NCBI GenBank assembly: GCA_038316335.1
Contig: JBBQAM010000007.1
Span: forward strand, 41,461 to 105,460
Direction: 5' to 3'
Source: JALHST01 sp038316335
GTDB lineage: Bacteria; Bacteroidota; Bacteroidia; Flavobacteriales; Flavobacteriaceae
DNA length: 64,000 bases
The notes under the pieces are model-generated. The model ran no database searches, was not told where the DNA came from, and was given only the letters and a program-made list of their open reading frames with translations. The translations under genes and the position numbers were made by a program. Of the stretch, positions 27,127-35,961 are shown piece after piece (position 1 is the stretch's first letter; each line of letters begins with the position of its first letter).

Positions 27127-28275
27127 ATGAATTTTAACCCCAAAAACAAAAGTTCAAACATCATTTTATTGATCGCATCCTTTGTTATCGTAAGCTTGAT
27201 ACTTTGGAATACCAATAGTTTTTTTAAAAAATTCAAGGAGGAAGAACGTCATAAAATGGAAATTTGGGCGACGGCCCATTCAGAATTGTTATCCGCGCCA
27301 CTTGACACTGACCCGGGCAATCTTTCATTAAAGGTTTTTCAGAACAATACTTCGACACCCATGATTTTAGTGAATAAAGACGGGTCGACGAAAATTCATA
27401 ATATGCCCCAAGATAAGGCAAAGGACACTGCCTATATCAATAACACCATCGAAAAATTCAAAAGGGAAAATCAACCTATTATCATCAATCATCTTAACGA
27501 GGAATTAGCCACTTTGTATTATGGAAATTCAGAAGTTCTCAATAAATTAAAATACTATCCACTGGCGCTACTGCTGATCATTTTTCTATTTGGGGCCGTG
27601 ATTTTCTTTTTCTTTAAAACCAACAAGGCCTCCGAACAGAATAAACTTTGGGCCGGGATGGCCAAAGAAACCGCTCATCAGATCGGCACACCATTATCGT
27701 CATTATTAGGTTGGAACGAATTATTGAAGTCAGAGCATATAAACCCTGAAATTACCAAAGAAATTGAAAAAGACATTTCACGTCTGGAGACGATTACTGA
27801 ACGGTTTTCGAAAATTGGTTCTTTGCCTACGTTAAAAGAACATGATATTGTAAAGGAAACGAAGGACGCCTTCGATTATCTTAAAGTACGCAGCTCAAAG
27901 CTTATCAACTTTTCATTTAATTCAAAAATAGAAAGCCTGTCTGTGCAACTAAATCCATCACTCTATCACTGGACAATTGAAAATTTGGTCAAAAATGGCA
28001 TCGATGCCATGAAAGGAAAAGGCACAATTGGTATCGCTATTGTTCCTGAAGGAAAACATGTCAATATTTTGGTTTCGGATACCGGGCATGGCATCCCAAA
28101 AAGTGATTTTCATACGATTTTTAATCCTGGGGTCACTTCCAAAAAGCGTGGGTGGGGGCTGGGCTTATCGCTTGTTAAAAGAATAGTGGAAGAATATCAC
28201 ACCGGAAAAATTAAAGTACTTTCGTCGGGGAAAGAAGGTACCATAATGCAAATTTCCCTGAAAATAAACAGTTAG
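27127..28275 (+). CDS. membrane sensor histidine kinase
   Basis: A 382-aa kinase with two membrane helices (about residues 12-30 and 140-160) bracketing a ~110-residue periplasmic sensor, and no visible HAMP. The H box ETAHQIGTPLSSLLGW gives the phosphorylatable His184 followed by Gln, a form frequent in Bacteroidota. The ATPase domain has the N box NLVKNGIDAM, G1 DTGHGIP and G2 GWGLGLSLVKRI. No response regulator gene is next to it, so the partner is elsewhere. The next gene begins 2 bp downstream and is probably co-translated. Confidence 0.93.
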   Translation: MNFNPKNKSSNIILLIASFVIVSLILWNTNSFFKKFKEEERHKMEIWATAHSELLSAPLDTDPGNLSLKVFQNNTSTPMILVNKDGSTKIHNMPQDKAKDTAYINNTIEKFKRENQPIIINHLNEELATLYYGNSEVLNKLKYYPLALLLIIFLFGAVIFFFFKTNKASEQNKLWAGMAKETAHQIGTPLSSLLGWNELLKSEHINPEITKEIEKDISRLETITERFSKIGSLPTLKEHDIVKETKDAFDYLKVRSSKLINFSFNSKIESLSVQLNPSLYHWTIENLVKNGIDAMKGKGTIGIAIVPEGKHVNILVSDTGHGIPKSDFHTIFNPGVTSKKRGWGLGLSLVKRIVEEYHTGKIKVLSSGKEGTIMQISLKINS

Positions 28276-28277
28276 AA

Positions 28278-28634
28278 ATGGCCAGCGAAAAATTGGTGAC
28301 GATCAAGGAAGCCGACATTACGAACAACTGTCCTGAATGCTTCAATCAGAAGATGTCGATTAAATTTTATCAAAAACACGTGTTCAATAAACTCTACGAC
28401 CGAGCCACAAAGGAGGTATCGTTCGAGGTAAAATGCCATAAATGTAATTCGATTATCTATCCCGTAAACTGGACACCTGATATCGAACGTATATTTGAAT
28501 ATTACCAGAAAATGGCGAATCCTGAAAAGGCTTCCATTCGTTTTACACCCATTTTCTATGCGCTCATCATGCTGATACTTGCTTTGATTGCTGCAATCGT
28601 ATATCTATTTTTGCAAGGTCTTATAAAATTTTAG
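28278..28634 (+). CDS. zinc-ribbon, tail-anchored small membrane protein
   Basis: A 118-aa protein with two CxxC-type pairs, NNCPEC at ~residues 16-21 and KCHKCN at ~50-55, which likely bind one zinc, and a single C-terminal membrane helix (FYALIMLILALIAAIVYLFL). I do not recognise a named family. It is tightly linked to the upstream histidine kinase (2 bp gap) and could be an accessory of it. Its end overlaps the convergent HIT gene by 14 bp. Confidence 0.75.
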   Translation: MASEKLVTIKEADITNNCPECFNQKMSIKFYQKHVFNKLYDRATKEVSFEVKCHKCNSIIYPVNWTPDIERIFEYYQKMANPEKASIRFTPIFYALIMLILALIAAIVYLFLQGLIKF

Positions 28635-29013
28635 AACGAATCGTGTTCGCAATACTTTCAAATTCCTCATTAGAAAACGAGCGCTTTTGTTGAAAGCCGA
28701 CATCCTTCATGCTATGTAGCGGAATAAGGTGGATGTGCACATGCGGTACCTCGAGCCCTATAACGGTCATACCAACCCGTTTGCAATCGATTGCCGCCTC
28801 TATACCAATGGCCACTTTTCTGGCAAAGGCCATAAGGCCCATATAGGTAGCTTCATCTAATTCCCATATCTTATCGACCTCTTTTTTTGGGATACAAAGG
28901 GTATGCCCTTCAGAGTTAGGATTGATATCCAAAAAAGCTAGAAAATCAGCATCCTCCATTATTTTATAACAGGGTATTTCACCTTTGATAATTTTGGTAA
29001 AAATCGATGGCAT
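28621..29013 (-). CDS. HIT family nucleotide hydrolase
   Basis: A 130-aa HINT-like protein. It opens with IFTKIIKGEIPCYKI and has the histidine triad HVHIHLIP near the C-terminal third. Family members split purine nucleoside phosphoramidates or related nucleotidyl bonds. It lies 10 bp downstream of greA in the same direction, a pairing often seen in Bacteroidota. Confidence 0.93.
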   Translation of the reverse strand: MPSIFTKIIKGEIPCYKIMEDADFLAFLDINPNSEGHTLCIPKKEVDKIWELDEATYMGLMAFARKVAIGIEAAIDCKRVGMTVIGLEVPHVHIHLIPLHSMKDVGFQQKRSFSNEEFESIANTIRSKIL

Positions 29014-29023
29014 GGGTACGGTT

Positions 29024-29500
29024 TTAAGCTCTGGTTATTTCAAGGATGTCAAATTTCAAGGTGCCATTAGGGACGGTTATTTCGGCAATATCCCCAACCT
29101 TTTTTCCTAAAAGGCCTCTTCCGATGGGCGAACTTACTGAAATCTTCCCTGACTTCAAGTCGGCCTCGCTTTCTGCGACCAAGGTATACTTCATTTCCAT
29201 TCCGTTGTTCTTGTTCTTCAGTCTAACAGTTGATAGTACGAGTACTTTTGAGGTATCTAATTGGGATTCATCTATCAAACGCGCATTCGCAAGCACCTCT
29301 TCCATCTTCGCGATCTTTAACTCAAGGAGTCCTTGTGCTTCTTTTGCTGCATCGTATTCGGCATTCTCTGAAAGATCTCCTTTGTCCCTAGCATCGGCAA
29401 TGGCCTGCGAGGCCTTTGGGCGTTGCACGTCACGAAGCTGATTTAACTCCTCCTTTAACTTTTTTAGCCCCTCTGCCGTATAATATGATACGTTACTCAT
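29024..29500 (-). CDS. greA: transcription elongation factor GreA
   Basis: Cleavage factor that rescues backtracked RNA polymerase. The 158-aa protein has the coiled-coil N-terminus YYTAEGLKKLKEELNQL, the acidic tip DARDKGDLSENAEYDAAKE, and the C-terminal FKBP-like domain with SPIGRGLLGKKVGD. The start at 29500 (MSNVSYYT) is the family norm; 15 open codons upstream were rejected. Confidence 0.96.
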   Translation of the reverse strand: MSNVSYYTAEGLKKLKEELNQLRDVQRPKASQAIADARDKGDLSENAEYDAAKEAQGLLELKIAKMEEVLANARLIDESQLDTSKVLVLSTVRLKNKNNGMEMKYTLVAESEADLKSGKISVSSPIGRGLLGKKVGDIAEITVPNGTLKFDILEITRA

Positions 29501-29636
29501 AGCTTCGTCGTTTAATAAATACGAAAATCCCCTATTATGAACCATTTACGAATGGTTTTTTTAGAGAGGATTTAACGCAAAGATACATAATTTTTGTTCA
29601 ATTTTGCCTAAGTTATGTCTAAATAGAAATCACCCC

Positions 29637-30074
29637 ATGGGCCGAATTTGTAGTATTTTTTTGATACTTTCCGTAGTTGCGTGTAGTAAAGATCAAACAA
29701 ACCGGAATCCTTATTTACAGGATATCGGTTTTCGATATGACATCAATCTAAACTTACCATTATACAGTACGTTGACGAATCCGGGCAGTGCCATTTATCT
29801 TGACAATCAAGCCGTGGGTACTCGGGGCGTGTTTGTTATGAACACGGGATTTTCCCAATATAGGGCCTTCGAGGGTAGTTGTCCAAACCATGCCCCTAGC
29901 AACTGTTCGACCATGCTTTTAGATGGCCAAAATGCCGTTTGCCCTTGTGATGATTATTCGTATAGCCTATTTACTGGACAATTTTTGAATCGCCCCGATG
30001 ATGGAAATCGCTATTATGACATGTTGGAATATCGTGCTACGGCTAACGGCAATATTGTTGTGATTTCGAATTGA
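29637..30074 (+). CDS. Rieske-like lipoprotein lacking histidine ligands
   Basis: A 145-aa lipoprotein: signal peptide with lipobox SVVAC, then a domain laid out like a Rieske 2Fe-2S fold. The two ligand loops read CPNHAPSNC and CPCDDYSYS. In a true Rieske these would be CxH and CxxH; here the first His position is Asn, with a His one residue later, and the second is Asp. A 2Fe-2S cluster is therefore unlikely, and extra cysteines may form disulfides instead. The ATG at 29637 begins the signal peptide; an upstream TTG was rejected. The role is unknown. Confidence 0.7.
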   Translation: MGRICSIFLILSVVACSKDQTNRNPYLQDIGFRYDINLNLPLYSTLTNPGSAIYLDNQAVGTRGVFVMNTGFSQYRAFEGSCPNHAPSNCSTMLLDGQNAVCPCDDYSYSLFTGQFLNRPDDGNRYYDMLEYRATANGNIVVISN

Positions 30075-30099
30075 CAGGACCAATTCCTGAAAATACGAT

Positions 30100-30759
30100 T
30101 CACTCATTTCTATACCGGGACATTACCTCTTTGAAGAGTTCCCCGCTACTAGGTGGTGTATATGAAATGGCGTTCGCTCCTGAGTGTATCGTCTTTGCGA
30201 TGGTTTCCTCGGTCTTACCCCCGGTCGCAATAATGGCCACTTGGTCATCGATATCCCGTATTCTTTTCACAATATCCGAAGTCTTATCTGCCCCTGATAC
30301 ATTAAAAATATCAATCCCGGCCTTTATTCGCCCTCTGATATCATCCTTTGGGGAAACGATGGTAATGGTCACTGGGATATCGATTTTTTCCTTGAGTCTA
30401 TGGATCAATTCATTTGGAGTCGGTTTATTGAGTACAACCCCCAAAGCACCTTGAAATTCTGCATGAATAGCTAACTCTACAGATCGTTCCCCGGTTGTTA
30501 TCCCGCCCCCAACGCCACAAAAAATAGGCTTGTCAGCAGCCAAAATCAAGGCATTTGATATGGTAGGCTGAGGCGTAAACGGATATACCGCAATTATGGC
30601 GTTGGCATTCGTATTGCGTATGATCGCAACATCAGTGCTGAACAGGAATGATTTTAGCAATTGCCCAAAGACACGTATCCCGGAACATTCATTTATGATC
30701 TCAGGAACCGTAACAATGTTTTTGCGCAGCCTACTGCCGAATGATGGGATATACTTCAT
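30100..30759 (-). CDS. TIM-barrel protein, function unknown
   Basis: About 220 aa with alternating beta/alpha pattern. Motifs GVGGGITTG in the middle, IFNVSGADKT, and the late ATGGKTEETIAKTIHSGANAI resemble the phosphate-binding loops of TIM-barrel enzymes such as thiazole synthase and tryptophan synthase alpha. Close homologues carry only loose names (hydrolase or beta/alpha barrel protein). I prefer the ATG at 30759 (MKYIPSFG) to the one four codons upstream. It lies 150 bp downstream of the riboswitch-controlled receptor on the same strand, so membership in that transcript is possible. Confidence 0.65.
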   Translation of the reverse strand: MKYIPSFGSRLRKNIVTVPEIINECSGIRVFGQLLKSFLFSTDVAIIRNTNANAIIAVYPFTPQPTISNALILAADKPIFCGVGGGITTGERSVELAIHAEFQGALGVVLNKPTPNELIHRLKEKIDIPVTITIVSPKDDIRGRIKAGIDIFNVSGADKTSDIVKRIRDIDDQVAIIATGGKTEETIAKTIHSGANAISYTPPSSGELFKEVMSRYRNE

Positions 30760-30909
30760 GGCGTTCCACATTACTCATAAATACGCCTAAAGATATCCTA
30801 AAAGACTTTGTGATCGGAAAAATTGTGAAGTATTCATACGAAAACCGATGCATTACCTTAAGGGAGCCATTTCTTGCCCGTGTTCGAACAACCCTTTGTC
30901 ACCGCATTC

Positions 30910-33081
30910 TTAAAAAACGATGGTTGCCCCCAGCAAAAAATTGATTCCTGCCTGAGGATAATACCCGGCCCCTTCAATCGTAGTTGTGGTGCCTTGATTG
31001 GTAAAATCGTCGTCATAGGTGAAGAAATACCCGTTCGAAACATACATGGCATTGAAAACATTGTTGAGTAATCCCGACAGGGTAATACTCTTAAAAATAC
31101 CATTCCCCTCAATTAGGTATTGTAAGTTCAAATCGGTTTGGGAATAGGCCTTCAATAGCGATTGTTGTGAATCAATATTGCCCATGTACTGCCTACCAAC
31201 ATACTTGGTCAAGGCCGAAATCCGCAAATTTTCACTTGGCTTAAAAGTAAGGATATTCCCAAAAATCATTTCAGGGGAAAAAGAAATGTGGGTAGCACCT
31301 AAATTCAACAACATTCCATCTCTTTGAAAAATAAAATCCCTGTTCCTATTGAGGCTCAAGGCCATGTTGGGATGGATCGTTATCTTTTTTCCTACATTTA
31401 CATTTGCGTCGATTTCCAAACCTGTCCTAAAACTACGGCCGCTATTCGCACGTAAGGGTGCGCCTACATCGTTCAATTCACCTGTCAGAACCAATTGATC
31501 TATATAGCCCATATAGTACAGGTTCGTACTAACCTGTAAGTCTTGCTTTACATAACGCCAGCCTAATTCAAGATCGTTCAGCGTTTCAGGTTTAGGGCTT
31601 CCACTTTCATAATCATTTCGATTAGGTTCTCTATGAGCCATAGCATAGCTAAAATAGAGATTCGCATGCTGATTTAAATTATAGGTAATCCCTGCCTTTG
31701 GGTTGAAGAAATTGAACGTATCATCGACCCTTCCTGTTTCCTGACCATTGGCAGTATACCCGATTGTCCTGATTTGCAGGTCTCCAAATAAATTCAAATA
31801 GGCATTTAGGGAATAGTTTGCCTTAGCGAATACATGAAACTCCGTTTTTGTCGAAGTATCCTGGTAGTATCGGTCTTTGTAATTTGCATTACTGGCCACC
31901 TGGGCCCAGATAATTTCGCCATAATGGTCGCCCTCATACCTATTATAACCGCCACCGAGAACCAAGTCAAAAGCATCGTTCTGATAGTTCGCAGACCATA
32001 CGGTACCATAAAATCGATTATCAAGCCAACGTCGCCGAATCAAGTCGGTTGTGTTTACGAACTCCCCGTTTAAGGTTACAGGTTGCAAGCCATAGGTCTC
32101 AAAATCATCATCTTCCCTAAATTGTTCAAAAAAGCCCAGGCCTCTGGTAAAATGCAGGGCAATATTCGTATTCCAGGCCGAATTGAGCTGCTGATTCCAA
32201 AGTAGTTGTGCATGATTTTGCCGATAGTTATCGACCTCATTGTCATAAAATCGAATTGTACCGTTATTATCGGTATACATCCCCGAAGGATTATACGTTC
32301 TATTAGAATGCAAGGTTTGCAAATCAATGCCATTCCAAGCTTGATAGGTAATTTCGTGACCCCCGAAGAGCAATGCCTTTAGTAAGGTCTTATCGCTTTT
32401 ATAGGCTCCTTGCAGAAAGTAGGAATTCAAATTTGAGGACGCCCTGTCAATATATCCATCTGAGGTAATTCGAGACAATCGTCCGGCGAGTTCAATATGA
32501 TCATTGAGCAGCCCGGTACTAAATTTCAGGGTATTGCGAAAGGTATTGAAACTACCAACAGAACTTGAGATACTACCAAAGGCATTTTCAGAAATCGCAT
32601 CGGTCAGGATATTTATACTGGCTCCAAAAGCCCCAGAACCATTAGTGGAGGTTCCTACTCCACGCTGCAATTGAAGATTCTCGGTCGAAGAGGCGAAATC
32701 TGGCATATTTACCCAAAAAGTACCATGCGATTCAGCATCGTTATAAGGAATTCCGTTTATGGTCACGTTTACCCTCGTAGCATCACTCCCTCGCACCCGA
32801 ATACCCGTGTAACCCACTCCTGCTCCTGCATCGGACGTAGTTACTACCGAAGGCAAAAAGTTCATTAAAATCGGGATATCCTGTCCCAGATTTCGTGGGG
32901 TAATCTCCCGTTTATCTAGATTCGAAAAAGTTACGGGTGTACTATTAGTGGCCCTTATGGCCGAGACAAACACTTCATCGAGCAAAATATTTTTTGATTC
33001 CAATGAATCAGTCTGACGTTCCTGGGCCGCGGCGCCGGTGATGCTACCAATAAAGCCAAGTAGTACGAATAGTTTCTTCAT
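30910..33081 (-). CDS. TonB-dependent outer-membrane receptor, probable thiamine receptor
   Basis: Outer-membrane transporter of about 723 aa. The signal peptide MKKLFVLLGFIGSITGAAAQ starts at 33081. The plug domain follows with LLDEVFVSAIRA (TonB-box region), NLGQDIPILMNFLPSVV and GYTGIRVRGSDATRVNVTINGIPYND, then a 22-strand-type barrel ending in LLGATIVF with the usual terminal Phe. A TPP riboswitch lies in its leader (33285-33362), so thiamine or a precursor is the probable cargo. The frame is open 55 codons further upstream through the leader; those codons do not encode a signal peptide and were rejected. Confidence 0.9.
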   Translation of the reverse strand: MKKLFVLLGFIGSITGAAAQERQTDSLESKNILLDEVFVSAIRATNSTPVTFSNLDKREITPRNLGQDIPILMNFLPSVVTTSDAGAGVGYTGIRVRGSDATRVNVTINGIPYNDAESHGTFWVNMPDFASSTENLQLQRGVGTSTNGSGAFGASINILTDAISENAFGSISSSVGSFNTFRNTLKFSTGLLNDHIELAGRLSRITSDGYIDRASSNLNSYFLQGAYKSDKTLLKALLFGGHEITYQAWNGIDLQTLHSNRTYNPSGMYTDNNGTIRFYDNEVDNYRQNHAQLLWNQQLNSAWNTNIALHFTRGLGFFEQFREDDDFETYGLQPVTLNGEFVNTTDLIRRRWLDNRFYGTVWSANYQNDAFDLVLGGGYNRYEGDHYGEIIWAQVASNANYKDRYYQDTSTKTEFHVFAKANYSLNAYLNLFGDLQIRTIGYTANGQETGRVDDTFNFFNPKAGITYNLNQHANLYFSYAMAHREPNRNDYESGSPKPETLNDLELGWRYVKQDLQVSTNLYYMGYIDQLVLTGELNDVGAPLRANSGRSFRTGLEIDANVNVGKKITIHPNMALSLNRNRDFIFQRDGMLLNLGATHISFSPEMIFGNILTFKPSENLRISALTKYVGRQYMGNIDSQQSLLKAYSQTDLNLQYLIEGNGIFKSITLSGLLNNVFNAMYVSNGYFFTYDDDFTNQGTTTTIEGAGYYPQAGINFLLGATIVF

Positions 33082-33284
33082 GCAATTGTTTAAGGTGCGT
33101 AATATGGTTCGCATGAATAACCGGACAGCTATAATCTCCGAACCCAAAAAGAGCATGAAATTATTTGATGCCAGGAATTCATCCACAAAAAATAGTACGA
33201 ATAAAAAGGGGTTATTATTCTGGAATACAATTCGATGGTTGCTCATTTAAGAGCAATTGAACTGCCTAATGGCGCTTCAGCGCA

Positions 33285-33362
33285 ATCCCTTGGCAGCATT
33301 ACCTGCCCAGGTTCATCGGGTGTAATCTCAGCCTCCCGTCACAAATCGGAAAGCACCCCTTT
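33285..33362 (-). promoter_or_regulatory. TPP (THI-box) riboswitch
   Basis: On the minus strand the segment starts with AGGGGTGC and continues with GGCTGAGATTACACCCG and ATGAACCTG, then the stem GGCAG / CTGCC around GTAAT, and finally AGGGA. Element order and sequence match the thiamine pyrophosphate aptamer (CTGAGA, ACCC, TGAACCTG, TAATGC, AGGGA). A perfect hairpin GCGCT / AGCGC (33272-33283) and a second one TTGCTC / GAGCAA (33239-33256) follow, but without a T run, so the expression platform is unclear. The receptor ATG is about 200 nt further on. Confidence 0.93.
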
Positions 33363-33489
33363 TGAGATACCGCAAAGGTACTTCAGGAAATTCATTATTC
33401 ATGCGAATTCTGGCTAAAAATTAACGTATGCAGGTAACCAAACAGCGTGAATTGTTCGTATTTATAGAAGCGATGTAAAACACGATGTT

Positions 33490-35961
33490 ATGAATGATGG
33501 CGCAAGGCCCCGATTTCCTATTAAAATTATGATGAGCTATTTATTGCTCTTCACCTTGGCTTTAGTGGCAGGATATTTTATCTATTCTGAAATACAAGTA
33601 TTCATGTCAAATGATTCCGCTGAAGAAACCGATATAAAACTTCTGAAGACCGGCGCTTTGGCCACACGTCTTTATGAAGCAGAAAGTCAATCAAAATTGG
33701 CATTACAGAACAGAACGCAGGCAAGTTTTCAGAATTATGGCGAAAAGGTCGATGTCATTTTTAAGGAAATCGATTCTTTAAAACAATTATCGGTTAGCGA
33801 CAAGCAACGAAGCTTATTAGATAGCGTACAATTGTTGCTTCAGCATAAAATCGAGAATAGCAATGAGCTCAGATCGTTAAAAATGAAAAACGATGCCAAT
33901 AATTCAATCGACATTGCGTTGAAAAGCTTTTCTACCATGGAAGCTTCCTTAGGGAAAATAACGGCAGAGGCCCTTGCACCGAATATCGATGAGCTATCCC
34001 CCAAGGCACAAAGCGTCATTCATAATCTTGCCGAGTATCTAAATGCCAATATTCCCACAGATACAACGAGTGTGACCAATGTAAAAAAAATCGATTCTAT
34101 CCTCAGTATATCAAAAGCCTTGTTGGCGGAAGCTAAATTAAGTGATGCTAAAACACAACGCTTTCTTTCGGATAAAGAACAAGAGATCAACAAAAACGAC
34201 TTGGAACTATCTCAACAACTACGTACCATACTCTCGGCCTTTGAACAAGAAATTATTTACAATACCTATACCGACAATACAAATAGGCAATCGGCCATGC
34301 AAAGAAGTATTCGTCTTGCGGGAATCGCAGCCTTGCTGGGATTTTTTGTGGTCGGTATCTTTACTTTTTTGATTAACCGGGATTTTTGGAAAATTCAGAC
34401 CTACCGGCAAAATTTAGAAAAAGAGAAAAAATATTCCGAATCGCTCCTGAAAAGCAGGGAGCAATTGATTTCAACTGTCAGTCATGACCTAAGAACTCCC
34501 TTGCACACGATTACGGGTTATGCCGATTTACTTGAGAACACCGAAATAAGTGAAAAACAAGGAAGATATCTTCAGAATATTAAATCAGCATCACAATATG
34601 TTGGCAATTTGGTCAATGACCTATTGGATTTTTCCAAACTGGAAGCCGGGAAACTTCATGTTGAAAAGGCGCCTTTTGTGGCCGCCGAACTTATTCTGGA
34701 AACCGCCGAACATGTTGAATCCTTGTACCGCGATAAAAGGTTGAAACTATTGATTGACATTGACCCCCAACTTAAAAAGGCCCTTTTAGGAGATTCTTTC
34801 AGAATACGCCAAATACTGACCAATTTAATCGGCAATGCCTTTAAGTTTACCGAAGAAGGCTCGATTACCATTAAGGCCCAGTTTTTGAGCAAGTCAACGA
34901 AAGGCGTTACGCTAAAGATCGACATAATCGATACCGGTATCGGCATACCAAAAGAAAAGCAGCATTTAATCTTTAAGGAATTTGCACAAGCCGATCGGGC
35001 AACTGAAAAAAAATTCGGCGGCTATGGCCTTGGATTGACAATTTCCAAAAAGTTGGCAGAATTATTAAAGGGATCTCTAAGTGTCGAAAGTAAAATCGAT
35101 CAGGGAAGCGTATTTAGTCTTAAAATTCCTTTGGAAATAAATAGTTCGCAAGCATCCGGCCCGACCAATGTGCCCAATTCGATTCCCAAGCTTAAAATGC
35201 TCATCATAGACGATGATACGGCATTGTTAGGAATGCTTAAGGAATTGGCTGAAAGCATGGGTGCCCAGGTTCGAACGTTTACCAATTTCCTGCAGATCGA
35301 CAACGATTCCCATTTGTCATATGATTTGGTACTTACTGACATCCAAATGCCACAGATAAGCGGTTTTGAAGTATTGAAACGTCTTCAGTCCGGGAAGTAT
35401 AAACATTTTAAAAATCAACCGATCATTGCAATGACCGGAAGAAAGGATTTGGATGCCGAAGCCTATATTTCCCTTGGTTTTTCGCAAGTAATTCAAAAGC
35501 CTTTCTCAAAGGGTGAATTGATGTCGATTCTTAATTTGATGGGGTTTGAAACAAAAAAGGCAAAAAAAAATCAAGTGTATCCAACACCATCCAACGACGC
35601 GTCAAGTTTTTACAATTTAGAGACCATCCAATCTTTTTTAGGGGATAGCGAGGCTGCCCTTCAGGAAGTACTACAAACTTTTATGAATGATACCTTCGTC
35701 AATATGAGCCTTTTGGAAGAATCTATTGATTCGCTCGATTATGAGCAAATCAATAACATTTCACATCGAATGTTGCCGATGTTCCGACAGCTGAGTGTAT
35801 TTGGTACAATCCCTATATTGGAAAAATTAGAATTGGCAGTAGTTTCCCAAATGAACCCAGGTCAATTACGGGATGCCTTTGGAAAATTGAAAGTGGAGGT
35901 GACCAATCTTTTGACCGCATTAAAAAACAGGCTGTCTACAAGTCTAAGTTATAATGGTTGA
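33490..35961 (+). CDS. hybrid sensor histidine kinase with receiver and Hpt domains
   Basis: An 823-aa phosphorelay protein. Two membrane helices (about 13-36 and 275-300) enclose a helical periplasmic sensor. A HisKA domain follows with SHDLRTPLHT (His332), the HATPase domain with NLIGNAFKF, DTGIGIP and GYGLGLTI, then a receiver domain with the acceptor Asp in TDIQMPQ (Asp617), and a C-terminal Hpt-like domain with ISHRMLPMF (His759). The chain can thus run His-Asp-His inside one protein and on to a separate regulator. The convergent NtrC-type gene, overlapping by 26 bp, is the obvious recipient. Confidence 0.94.
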   Translation: MNDGARPRFPIKIMMSYLLLFTLALVAGYFIYSEIQVFMSNDSAEETDIKLLKTGALATRLYEAESQSKLALQNRTQASFQNYGEKVDVIFKEIDSLKQLSVSDKQRSLLDSVQLLLQHKIENSNELRSLKMKNDANNSIDIALKSFSTMEASLGKITAEALAPNIDELSPKAQSVIHNLAEYLNANIPTDTTSVTNVKKIDSILSISKALLAEAKLSDAKTQRFLSDKEQEINKNDLELSQQLRTILSAFEQEIIYNTYTDNTNRQSAMQRSIRLAGIAALLGFFVVGIFTFLINRDFWKIQTYRQNLEKEKKYSESLLKSREQLISTVSHDLRTPLHTITGYADLLENTEISEKQGRYLQNIKSASQYVGNLVNDLLDFSKLEAGKLHVEKAPFVAAELILETAEHVESLYRDKRLKLLIDIDPQLKKALLGDSFRIRQILTNLIGNAFKFTEEGSITIKAQFLSKSTKGVTLKIDIIDTGIGIPKEKQHLIFKEFAQADRATEKKFGGYGLGLTISKKLAELLKGSLSVESKIDQGSVFSLKIPLEINSSQASGPTNVPNSIPKLKMLIIDDDTALLGMLKELAESMGAQVRTFTNFLQIDNDSHLSYDLVLTDIQMPQISGFEVLKRLQSGKYKHFKNQPIIAMTGRKDLDAEAYISLGFSQVIQKPFSKGELMSILNLMGFETKKAKKNQVYPTPSNDASSFYNLETIQSFLGDSEAALQEVLQTFMNDTFVNMSLLEESIDSLDYEQINNISHRMLPMFRQLSVFGTIPILEKLELAVVSQMNPGQLRDAFGKLKVEVTNLLTALKNRLSTSLSYNG

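Noticed and set aside
33082..33246. N-terminal extension of the TonB receptor frame by 55 codons
   Set aside because: The extension lies in the riboswitch leader and ends right before a textbook signal peptide, so it is untranslated leader.
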